Assembly (NCBI RefSeq): GCF_002368295.1
Contig: NZ_AP018248.1
Span: 4,558,500 to 4,622,499 of the forward strand
DNA: 64,000 bases
Direction of reading: 5' to 3'
Origin: Tolypothrix tenuis PCC 7101
GTDB taxonomy: Bacteria; Cyanobacteriota; Cyanobacteriia; Cyanobacteriales; Nostocaceae
The position numbers and the translations under genes are program-made. Below are positions 34,601 to 41,089 of the stretch, piece by piece (the first letter of the stretch is position 1; the number at the start of each line of letters is the position of its first letter). Under the pieces are notes generated by a model. It was given only the letters and a program-made list of their open reading frames with translations. It was not told the origin of the DNA and made no database searches.

Positions 34601-35561
34601 ATACACGACTAACTTTTGCGGCTATCCCCAAAATTTGGACAATTTCGCTGTAGTATTGCTTAGTGCCATCGAAATTAGCTAATTTGCGTCGAATTTCTAG
34701 CAAAGCTTCTAAATAGCGTTCGCGAGATTTTTGGGTAGCTTGTGCAACTTGGCGATCGCTGATATCTATGAGTGTGGTGACTACAAAATATTTACCATCA
34801 TCCTGTTGCCCAATTACCTGAGTCATCTCTACAGGTAAGCGCGAACCATCTTTACGTGTAATAATAAATTCTCTTTTTTCTGACTGAGTTGCATTAACAA
34901 TAAAATTTTTATATTGCTGAATTAAATTAGATTTAGCAACAGCTGTTAAATTCGCATAATGTAGGGTAAATTGCTGACCAATTAGTTCTTCACTGGTAAA
35001 TCCATACATTTGACAGTAGGTAGGATTTACCTCTAAAAAATATCCATTTTCATCAGTCAGACAAATGCCTACTTTAGCACTATGCAACATCGCATCTATG
35101 TATATGTTGCTGTGCTGTAAATTCTGCCTTTCTGCTAATAAATGAGGATTTTTAGCTGTTAATCTTTGTTTGAGGTCTTCAAGAGTAAGTCGATTCTTGA
35201 CCCGTAGTACAACATCTTCTAAGCGTAAGGGTTTAGCAATATAATCAACAGTCCCGATTTCATAGGATTTAAATTTTTTAAAGAAATCATCTGGATAACT
35301 GAGGAAAATTATCGGAATATTTTGTGTAGTTTTTTCATATAACAGATATTGCCAAAGTTCATATCCATCCATCTCTGGCATCATCAAATCTAACAGAATT
35401 AAATCGGGTTTAAAAGCATTTACCTGACTAATTGCGAGTTTTCCCGAATTGACGCTTTTAACTTGATACCTTTGACAGCAAAGAATATCTGCTAAAAATT
35501 CTAAATCTTCTGGCTGATCTTCAACCACCAAAATTTTGATTTCCTGAATATTAATTGCCAT
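28674..35561 (-). CDS. giant hybrid sensor histidine kinase (REC, 7 PAS, 4 GAF, HisKA, HATPase, REC)
   Basis: 2295 residues. In order: receiver (Asp59 in LLDLMMPEMDG), PAS (~160-267), GAF (~290-444), PAS (~490-610), GAF (~620-777), PAS (~800-904), GAF (~927-1077), four PAS (~1090-1590), a phytochrome-like GAF (~1614-1787, DCDRVVVYRFHPDWTGEF), HisKA (MSHELRTPL, His ~1829), HATPase (to ~2044), receiver (Asp ~2127, MDMRMPIMDG), and a ~100-residue helical tail. No membrane helix, so cytoplasmic. The chromophore Cys of phytochromes is not evident in the last GAF. It likely integrates many signals into one phosphorelay. No partner gene is adjacent. Confidence 0.92.
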   Translation of the reverse strand: MAINIQEIKILVVEDQPEDLEFLADILCCQRYQVKSVNSGKLAISQVNAFKPDLILLDLMMPEMDGYELWQYLLYEKTTQNIPIIFLSYPDDFFKKFKSYEIGTVDYIAKPLRLEDVVLRVKNRLTLEDLKQRLTAKNPHLLAERQNLQHSNIYIDAMLHSAKVGICLTDENGYFLEVNPTYCQMYGFTSEELIGQQFTLHYANLTAVAKSNLIQQYKNFIVNATQSEKREFIITRKDGSRLPVEMTQVIGQQDDGKYFVVTTLIDISDRQVAQATQKSRERYLEALLEIRRKLANFDGTKQYYSEIVQILGIAAKVSRVYIFENHHTAGGGLVMSQCAEWCAPGIQPKNHNPALQSVAYDKSFPRWATLLSQGKMISDIVAECPELEREILASQGVLSILVLPIFVKGEFFGFIGFDNCVAARFWETAEVSLLQATATAIAVAREQAQLLETEKQARAELEKQNRQLQQQIRISEASRKARLFALKASEGKYRHLVETSQDIIWSVDIEGLITFINPAVRKLYGYEPQEMIGRAFTDFILPSQVTQMQEVFLRLLNGESIFQHETICSTRDGSILYLMLNAIALHNDEGEVVGITGTASNITQRKRAEQALQASAIKLRQHNLVLTELATNQVLYQGDFKAAVSLITEVGAKNIAVERASVWLYSENETILQCIDLFEQSQEQHSEGSSLITADYPAYFQALHQNQLIVAHDACTDPRTKEFLESYLTPLNITSMLDTPIRLGGKTVGVLCLESVLIAHHWTQEDQNFARSLGNLVSLALEARERRRAETARRISEEKLGSAFRSSPDPISLSIIPEMRYIEVNDSFCSFFGYSHAQVIGHTNQELQIWVNPEEYAYLQQILRQTKAIRNHEVDVRTATGEVKTTLFSAEMIEIDGQQYILGTAKDITERKQAENESRLLLLTTQAITRAIDVNTALVVILRLICQNIAWDFGEAWIPSDDGKILEHTLSWYGEDSSLEEFGLESKTISLNLGEDLPGRVWQQKQAEWLEDVSRVTQPIFLRSPQAARVGLKAVFGVPIVAGNKVLAILAFFKSSPVQVDKRLLLLVSAVAAQLGGLIQRKLVEAAHRKSEERLQLALEASDLGLWDWNLTSNKIYRDWRWKKMLGYEEHEIEDNVQAFEELVHPEDLPLVNAVLAQHLQGVSPIYEVEFRMRCSSGTWKWIQTRGQIFERDEQGVPLRMTGTNKDITERKALEKEIALREARLNAFFSGAPVGMSILNNQLRFVQINELQADINGYPQKDHIGKTIKQIIPHIAPVVTPYYEQVLSTGKPILNIEVSSPAPQQPDTVRHFLISYFPIPGEDDRPSGVGTVMVEISDRKYAEQKQRLANERLQYLLTSSPVVIYSCKTSGDFGTTFMSENVKKMLGYEAREFLQDSSFWLRYVHPEDVESLLKKFSELFEQEYRSYEYRFLHADGTYHWIYEQVRLIRDEAGNPIECVGYLADVNVRKLAELGLQASQQRYQLLAEASPACIFHTDVDGNILYFNQRWSEITGLSLVESLGRAWAKAMHPDDYELVLSSWDTSRANKSPYKMEHRFLSPDGKIIWVICQALPEIGEDGEVKGYIGTVTDITERKLAEEALQESAERERAIAQVIQRMRQTLDLETIFAATTQELRQVLDCDRVVVYRFHPDWTGEFVSESVGFGWSSLIEAQKNDPSLTEGALAEGRCIWTMLESLQQVRDSEMNTIPEIEYTQVANFRYVTDIDKVKFQPNYINFLKRLQAKAYITVPILCGNEVWGLLASYQNSGPRQWKTEEINIVVQIGNQLGVALQQAQLLAQTQSQSQALQAAAIAADAANRAKSEFLANMSHELRTPLNAILGFTQIMSRENTLSSEHQQHLAIINRAGEHLLNLINDILEMSKIEAGRTTLNVTSFDLIHLLKSLEDMLHFRAAAKNLQLLFEYADDIPQYVQTDESKLLQVLLNLLGNAIKFTHQGSVILRVTSQQQEQNQSHLNQILFEVQDTGPGIAPQEIDLLFEAFGQTETGRKSQQGTGLGLAISRKYVQLMGGDISVSSTLGEGSKFTFDIQINLASARDIHLQPTKSPVIGLAPHQEQYRILVVDDARESRLLIVELLTFIGFEVQEATNGKEAIAQWQEWQPHLIFMDMRMPIMDGYEATKFIKASESKLSIPQRRTIIIALTANAFEEQRAAMIKAGCDDLINKPFREEILLEKLSTYLGVKYLYQQDSNQLVKANLNKKEQILTSSELLPLLSQMSPEWLTQLYHAAAQCSDGMILDLLDQISTENAVLKTFLTDLADNFQFEKIMELAEQGTSN

Positions 35562-35601
35562 ATTGATTTTTTATTTGATTTCAAAGAGTCAAGAGTTGGA
35601 G

Positions 35602-35621
35602 AGACGCGATTAATCGCGTCT
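35602..35621. repeat. 20-bp AGACGCGAT palindrome
   Basis: AGACGCGATTAATCGCGTCT is a perfect palindrome. Related copies occur at 36610-36632 (degenerate) and 55963-55982, so this is a small repeat family. Confidence 0.75.
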
Positions 35622-35788
35622 GTACAAGAGTCAAGAGTCAAAGAATTAATTTTGTTCAACCTTCATCCTTTATCCTTTTGAGCTAACCTCACAAGTTCCT
35701 CAACTTCTAGGTTTAAATTTGTGTTAAATCCAAATTTTTAGATTGATTTTTGATACCAGTGTATGTTTGATTTTATGAAGGAGCAAGT

Positions 35789-36607
35789 ATGAGTGCTACA
35801 GCATATAAACAATATCCTTCCTGTGCTTCTGTCTATGGCCCAGTAGAATCGTGGCGATTTGGGCGATCGCTTGGCATCGATCCTATTGGTTCACAATCTA
35901 CCTGTTCCTTCCACTGCATCTACTGCCAGTTGGGAAAAATTGAAGCCATAACGACTGAACGCCAAATTTTTGTCCCAACAACTCAAATTATTGATGAGTT
36001 GCAGACTGTGCCACTAGATAATGTCGATACAGTCACCCTCAGTGGGAGTGGTGAACCCACACTAGCCCTGAATTTAGAGAAAATTATCGGTGTTGTCAAA
36101 AGAATTACCAAAAAGCCCACAGTGGTTTTGACTAATAGCACCTTGCTATCCGATCCCCAAGTCCGTAGGGATTTGATCATGGCAGATACAGTCGCCGCAA
36201 AACTAGATGCCGTTTCGTCAAATCAATTGCAGCAAGTCAATCGCTGTGTAGAGACAATTAATCTACCAAGCCTTGTGGCAGGAATCGAGCAATTTCGTCA
36301 GGAATATTCAGGACATTTGGCTATTCAAACAATGGTCTTGTCTCCTTGGACACCAGAAAGGATTATGGATTACATCCAAATCCTGCATATTTTGCAACCG
36401 GATGAAGTTCAACTCAATATTCCTGCCCGTCCCCGTGTTTTGGTACGTCAATTAGACGCACGCGGTAATGATATTCTCCAACCCGCCCCCTACCTTGTTC
36501 AAAATCTCAGATGTATCAGCACAAACGTCTTAGCTTCCTTAGCTAATCAAATTCACAATGCGCTTAAAATCCCGGTGCGTTATCCAGGAATGGCTGTGCT
36601 GGTTTAG
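35789..36607 (+). CDS. radical SAM protein (COG0731-like)
   Basis: 272 residues. The cluster motif is CSFHCIYC (C-x3-C-x2-C, near residue 39-46), followed by TLSGSGEPT, the SAM-binding GGE-type motif in the form GSGEP. It resembles the wyosine-base-related radical SAM group, but bacterial members have no agreed function. The ATG has GGAG eight bases upstream. It is followed 84 bp later by a second radical-SAM-type gene in the same direction, probably co-transcribed. Confidence 0.85.
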   Translation: MSATAYKQYPSCASVYGPVESWRFGRSLGIDPIGSQSTCSFHCIYCQLGKIEAITTERQIFVPTTQIIDELQTVPLDNVDTVTLSGSGEPTLALNLEKIIGVVKRITKKPTVVLTNSTLLSDPQVRRDLIMADTVAAKLDAVSSNQLQQVNRCVETINLPSLVAGIEQFRQEYSGHLAIQTMVLSPWTPERIMDYIQILHILQPDEVQLNIPARPRVLVRQLDARGNDILQPAPYLVQNLRCISTNVLASLANQIHNALKIPVRYPGMAVLV

Positions 36608-36691
36608 GGAGACACGATTTATCGCATCTCCACTGAGTGAAAAGTCAGTTATGAGTTTATTTAACAGCTAAAGCTTCAAAGGAGGAAAAAG

Positions 36692-37318
36692 ATGGAATCC
36701 CAGCCAAATTACCCATCGCAACAACTTATGGAAATTCCCCCTGAGCATCTTAATATTATGGGCTATGTTGATGAATCTGAAGTCAATGGGCCTGGTTGTC
36801 GTGCTGTTGTTTGGGTGCAAGGTTGTTCCCGCGAATGTCCTGGCTGTTTTAATCCAGCATCTTGGTCATTCGAGGTCAACCAATTGATATCCGTTGACAC
36901 CCTTGCTGAAAATATTTTGAAAAAGCCGCGCAATACAGGGGTAACTTTCTCTGGCGGCGAACCCTTTTGGCAAGCACCTGCATTGGCATCTTTAGCACGG
37001 AAGCTGAAAGCTGCTGGATTAAACGTGATGTCATTTACTGGCTTTACCTTAAAGCAGCTGCAATCGGAATCTGCTCCCCCAGGTTCGCAAGATTTGTTAG
37101 AGCAGCTAGATATTCTGATTGATGGGCCGTTTGTGGAATCTTTGGCGATTCATTCTCCTACTTCTCCAGTCTCATCCAGCAATCAACGAGTTAACATTTT
37201 TAATCCTGCTTTCCAAGACAAAATTACCTGGGCTAGCGACCAGATAGAAATTCATGTCTTTAAAGATGGTAGTCGGTTGGTGACTGGCTACCAAAGTTTG
37301 TGGCAGCAGGTGGAGTAG
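36692..37318 (+). CDS. radical SAM activating-enzyme-like protein (NrdG-like)
   Basis: 208 residues. The motif CSRECPGC is a C-x3-C-x2-C cluster site of the type used by NrdG and PflA activases, followed by TFSGGEPF. The protein is a short radical SAM domain without accessory ferredoxin-like clusters. A strong GGAGG lies 6 nt before the ATG. No anaerobic ribonucleotide reductase (nrdD) or glycyl-radical enzyme gene is nearby, so its substrate is open. The upstream COG0731-like gene suggests they work together (inference). Confidence 0.82.
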   Translation: MESQPNYPSQQLMEIPPEHLNIMGYVDESEVNGPGCRAVVWVQGCSRECPGCFNPASWSFEVNQLISVDTLAENILKKPRNTGVTFSGGEPFWQAPALASLARKLKAAGLNVMSFTGFTLKQLQSESAPPGSQDLLEQLDILIDGPFVESLAIHSPTSPVSSSNQRVNIFNPAFQDKITWASDQIEIHVFKDGSRLVTGYQSLWQQVE

Positions 37319-37511
37319 GTTGGGGATTGGGGAACTCGGGGCCCCCTCTGGGGATAAGGGGTAATGGGGATTGGGGACTGGGGACAAGGAATTTTAGATT
37401 TTGGATTTTAGATTTTAGATTGAAAGCCAATCCAAAATCCAAAATTGAATTAACAATTACCAATTACCCATGCCCAATGCCCCATGCCCCATGCCCCATG
37501 CCCCATGCCCT
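37319..37511. repeat. mixed short tandem repeats
   Basis: GGGGATTGGGGA units, GATTTTAGATTTTGGATTTTAG units and CCCCATGCCCCATG units follow one another between two convergent genes. Confidence 0.8.
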
Positions 37512-38018
37512 TTACTTAATTTCTTTGAAATCTTCGATTGTGAGATATAACTCTTCATCGGCTATCTGACTGTTGTAATCGATGCCTATTTGGGTTGGGT
37601 AGCCGAGTTTTTTGTTGTAGTTTACAGTCATGTTGGATGCTTTTTTGGCGATCGCATCCCGAATTACGTTGAATACCTTGGGCATTGTACTGTATTCCTG
37701 GAATAGCTCGGGATTGACTTTTTTACCATTTTTATCGGTAATTGAAGTTGTTTGCCCGTTACGCACTTCAATTGTTACTGGAACTGTAGCTTCCTCTATA
37801 CAGAAACAACTTCTACTTAGTGTATAGCGGTAGTTACGGATTCTTTGCTGACTCCATACCCGGCGATTCTGTCTAAATTCCTGTAAGTTTGTGTTTGCGA
37901 TCGCTGATGACTGTGCTACCTGTGTCGGAGATTGAGATATTGCTGGTTTGTTTAAACCCAAAGCCAGTAATAGCCCTGTACTTACTAATCCAGCACTAAA
38001 AATAATACCTAAGCGCAT
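37512..38018 (-). CDS. DUF6174-like secreted protein
   Basis: 168 residues. A signal peptide (~1-29, hydrophobic GIIFSAGLVSTGLLLALGL ending near AISQ) is followed by a domain with WSQQRIRNYRYTLSRSCFC, VTIEVRNGQTTS and YNKKLGYPTQIGIDYN, which is the wording of DUF6174. It is probably periplasmic. The two adjacent Cys (CFC) may form a disulfide or metal site. Function unknown. Confidence 0.75.
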   Translation of the reverse strand: MRLGIIFSAGLVSTGLLLALGLNKPAISQSPTQVAQSSAIANTNLQEFRQNRRVWSQQRIRNYRYTLSRSCFCIEEATVPVTIEVRNGQTTSITDKNGKKVNPELFQEYSTMPKVFNVIRDAIAKKASNMTVNYNKKLGYPTQIGIDYNSQIADEELYLTIEDFKEIK

Positions 38019-38512
38019 ATAAATAAATTAAATGGTTATAAGTTATGAGATTTTGACAAAGCTTTTAAAGTTCCTGATAGGCTTTGCCAAGGTTAAATTT
38101 ATGTTTTTTAGTTAAATTTGCTACTACATAATCTTAGGCTTCTCTGTATGCTGAGTTCGATAACAGAAAAAAAGCGATCGCATCTGTGCCTAAATTAACT
38201 CTTCGTTAGATATGAGCGATCGCGAGAAATTAGCAATATCTTGCTTAAAACCTTTCATAGTTCCTTTATCTTGAGTGACTGTAACTCTCTTCATTACCTC
38301 AACTACAGCACTCAATTTGATAAATACAGGATTTCTCTGAGGTACATTTTTAAGTTAGCTATTATACTATATTCACTCTATTTACGTCTTATATCTAAAG
38401 ATAGAGAATATTGTTTATCTCATATTTGGAAATTATCACCTGAGAAGGGTTAATTCCAAATGCAACGGCCCTAGCAAACCTGCCTATTTACTTTTAGTGC
38501 AACCGAGGTCAG
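38019..38512. other. 494-bp spacer with two HIP1 sites, no supported gene
   Basis: Two GCGATCGC-type sites (near 38174 and 38217) and AT-rich DNA. A 70-codon frame at 38241-38453 has atypical composition and no ribosome site. Confidence 0.45.
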
Positions 38513-39535
38513 ATGTCGCAACCTTCAAATCCAGTCACCCAGTGGGAACAACGCCGTGATGAAGCAACCCGCTATTACAAGCGAGGAGAATTTCAAGAAT
38601 ATCTTGCACTTGCAACCGAAAATTTAAAGTTGGCTCGAATCATTCCAGATCGCGCCAGAGAAGGTTATGCATTAAATGACATCGGACTGGCTCACCTCGG
38701 TTGCTGGCAACCTGAAAAAGCATTAGATTGTTTTAATGAAGCATTAACCCTGGCTCAAGAATTTGGGAATTTGCGAGCCGAGGCTACCGCACTCAGCAAT
38801 TTAGGTTCTACCTACAGTCGCATAGGCAAATTTTCCCTAGCTTTAGCATCTTTTGAAAAAGCACTGCAAATTTTCCGGCAATTAGAAGATGCTCAAGGCG
38901 AAGTTTCTACTTTGAATGATGTAGCACTGGTTTACACCAGATTGGGAGAACCAAAAAGAGCGCTATTGCTGCAAAACCAAATTTTGGCTATGCGTCGCTT
39001 ACTGGGAGACTTTTCCGGTGAAGCGACAACCTTAAATGGCATTGGGTTCGCCTACAGTGCTTTAGGTCAGCAACAGCAAGCTTTAGAATATTTCCAAGCA
39101 GCATTGCCAATTCAAAAAGCTGTTAAGAATATAGTTGGCGAAGCGACAACCTGGAATAATATTGCCTCTATATATAGTGATTTAGGTCAACCCAAACAAG
39201 CACTATTGATTTATTATCAAGTGCTTTTAACACGTCGGGCACTCAAAGACCTCTCTGGTGAAGCCACCACTTTAAATAACCTTGGTTTTACCTATAACAG
39301 CATTGCAAATCATAGCCAAGCACTCAAATATTACAAGCAAGCTATAGCAATTTATCAAGAATTAGGCGATCGCCTCGGAGAAAGTTCGACTCTCTTGAAC
39401 ATGGGCAGCCTTTACGCCACCAGAAGACGTAAAAAATTAGCGCTATCCTGCTACCTCAATGCTCAAGAGTTAGCCCAGGAAATTGAATATCAGCCGCTAG
39501 TGGATAAGGTAAAGCAGTTTATTAATGCGCTGTAG
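38513..39535 (+). CDS. tetratricopeptide-repeat protein
   Basis: 340 residues made of about seven kinesin-light-chain-type TPR units of ~40 residues, each with the wording G-x-A-T-x-L-N-N-I/L-G (for example GEATTLNGIGFAYSALGQ). There is no signal peptide or other domain. It is a protein-protein interaction scaffold; partners unknown. The coding region begins at ATG 38513 just after a GAGGTCAG sequence. It appears monocistronic, closed by tandem repeats. Confidence 0.85.
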   Translation: MSQPSNPVTQWEQRRDEATRYYKRGEFQEYLALATENLKLARIIPDRAREGYALNDIGLAHLGCWQPEKALDCFNEALTLAQEFGNLRAEATALSNLGSTYSRIGKFSLALASFEKALQIFRQLEDAQGEVSTLNDVALVYTRLGEPKRALLLQNQILAMRRLLGDFSGEATTLNGIGFAYSALGQQQQALEYFQAALPIQKAVKNIVGEATTWNNIASIYSDLGQPKQALLIYYQVLLTRRALKDLSGEATTLNNLGFTYNSIANHSQALKYYKQAIAIYQELGDRLGESSTLLNMGSLYATRRRKKLALSCYLNAQELAQEIEYQPLVDKVKQFINAL

Positions 39536-39645
39536 GTAGGGACTGGGGATTGGGGACTAGGGATTGGGGATGAGGAAGAAATAACTAATGCCCATTACCC
39601 ATTACCAATGCCCCATGCCCAATGCCCAATGCCCCATGCCCATTA
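39536..39645. repeat. GGGGACT and CCCATTA/CCCAATG repeat tracts
   Basis: GGGACTGGGGATTGGGGACT at 39538-39570, then CCCATTACCCATTACC and CCCCATGCCCAATG units to 39645, between convergent genes. Confidence 0.8.
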
Positions 39646-40158
39646 GAATCTATAACCTACTCCAGTTTGGAAGCTAACGGCATCGGCATCACTGTTTCTG
39701 TAAGCGTCAATACCCCATTTAGCATCGCCATAGACGATGACGTTATTGGCAACTTGTGATTCTGCACCCAAGGTAACTACGGGTGCATTTTGATTACCTA
39801 GCGGGGTGTTTTTACCTTCATCGGTAACAAACGAGTAACCGCCACCGAAGTAAACGTTCGTATTTTTGGCGATGGGCGCGTCATAAGTAACTATAGGCAT
39901 AATTGCAGTGGCATCACCACCAAATAGAACGGAACCCCGAAGCGATACAGGTGTTCTGGGCATAGTTACCCGTCCTTGCACGTTACCACCAAATTGAGCA
40001 TCATCATTTCCTTGTCCGCCACTTGTTGCGCCAGCAGCAATCCCAACACCGATGTAATTGCTGTTAGTACCAGCTGTTTGAGCAGAAGCAATTCCAGCGG
40101 AGAGGACAACAGAAGAAACAACAACGGCAGAAGCTGCTAAAGCTTTGAGTAGTTTCAT
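39643..40158 (-). CDS. small outer-membrane beta-barrel-like protein
   Basis: 171 residues. A classic Sec signal peptide ends at ASA-Q (~26). The mature chain alternates polar and hydrophobic residues, is Gly-rich, and ends in a C-terminal Phe (VGYRF), as in outer-membrane barrels. The size would allow an 8-strand barrel. Function unknown. A CGGAGAAAT ribosome site precedes the start. Confidence 0.75.
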   Translation of the reverse strand: MKLLKALAASAVVVSSVVLSAGIASAQTAGTNSNYIGVGIAAGATSGGQGNDDAQFGGNVQGRVTMPRTPVSLRGSVLFGGDATAIMPIVTYDAPIAKNTNVYFGGGYSFVTDEGKNTPLGNQNAPVVTLGAESQVANNVIVYGDAKWGIDAYRNSDADAVSFQTGVGYRF

Positions 40159-40568
40159 AATTTCTCCGCACTAGAGTTAAGTGCAATCAATGTTCTCTAT
40201 TACTAGAATCCTCTTTTTGACAAAATTCACCCTCGCACACTGAGGTCATCCACTTGGTTGAATTGTTTTTCACACAGTTGGGTGAAGCGTGGTGAAATAG
40301 TTTTGGGTAATAATTGATATATGTTGGTAAATAAAAGAAATTGCAATTTGTGGCTTGAGCAATGAAGCGATCGCCACCATTATCTGTGCCAAAATTGGTA
40401 TTTGTATAATAAATTTATAATTCTATACGCTTGGCTCATTAGTGATTGATTTGTCACTTATTCAAAAAGGCAGAAGAATTGGGGGAGAATCCCCCAAACC
40501 CCCGATTGGGTGACGGTTGCGTCCCTCAAACCCCCTCCAAAATTATTATTCGGTTTTTTTGTTGAGTA

Positions 40569-40702
40569 ATACCATTTTGAAAAAAGAACGCGACACATTG
40601 GTAGGGGCACGGCATCGACAATCTTTTGGTCTATCAAATATCTTACTGGTGCCGTGCCCCTACAAAGAATTTATCTGTCGCAAACATTATTTGATTTGGT
40701 AT
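40569..40702. mobile_element. MITE-like element, copy A
   Basis: 134 bp. Ends ATACCATTTTG and AATTGGTAT-type (here GATTTGGTAT) are imperfect inverted repeats of ~27 bp. Interior arms TAGGGGCACGGCA and TGCCGTGCCCCTA pair. No coding sequence. Flanks suggest TA/AA junctions, compatible with a TA-targeting transposase. Confidence 0.8.
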
Positions 40703-40851
40703 AACTAGTACAGCACGGCGTAAATAAACAGACCATACCCTACGGAAAGCCCTTCGGGTTCGCAGTCGCTCATGGGGGAAACCCCCAAGACCGCGTTGGC
40801 TCACCGCTCCGCGTCTACAAAATCAACAAAACCGTTATTCTGTCTTAATTT

Positions 40852-40892
40852 TGAATTTTGAATTTTGAATTTTGAATTTTGAATTTTGAATT
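40852..40892. repeat. TTTGAAT heptanucleotide array
   Basis: About six head-to-tail TTTTGAA/TTTGAAT units. Confidence 0.9.
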
Positions 40893-41089
40893 CACGGCGG
40901 TACTAGTTTTTAGGTTTTGTTAGCAGTTAATTTTCTTAACTGAACTGTATTTAACCTGAGTTCGGGATAAGCTGAAACCCTCATTACACCGTTGCTTGAT
41001 TCTAGGATATTTCAACGTGCTTGCGTTGTTTCAGACATTTAAGCTTGAATAAACCTCCTTAACCCGAACTGACGTTATTTATTTATAAT

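Larger units (their letters stand above)
40159..41089. other. 930-bp repeat-rich spacer
   Basis: Holds a full MITE copy, GGGGGAGAATCCCCC-type palindromes (40480-40540), a CCCTACGGAAAGCCCTTCGGG-type repeat (40738-40816) and a TTTGAAT tandem array. No gene is supported. Confidence 0.6.

Noticed and set aside
38241..38453. 70-codon plus-strand frame before the TPR gene
   Set aside because: Composition unlike neighbours, no ribosome site, no recognisable motif.
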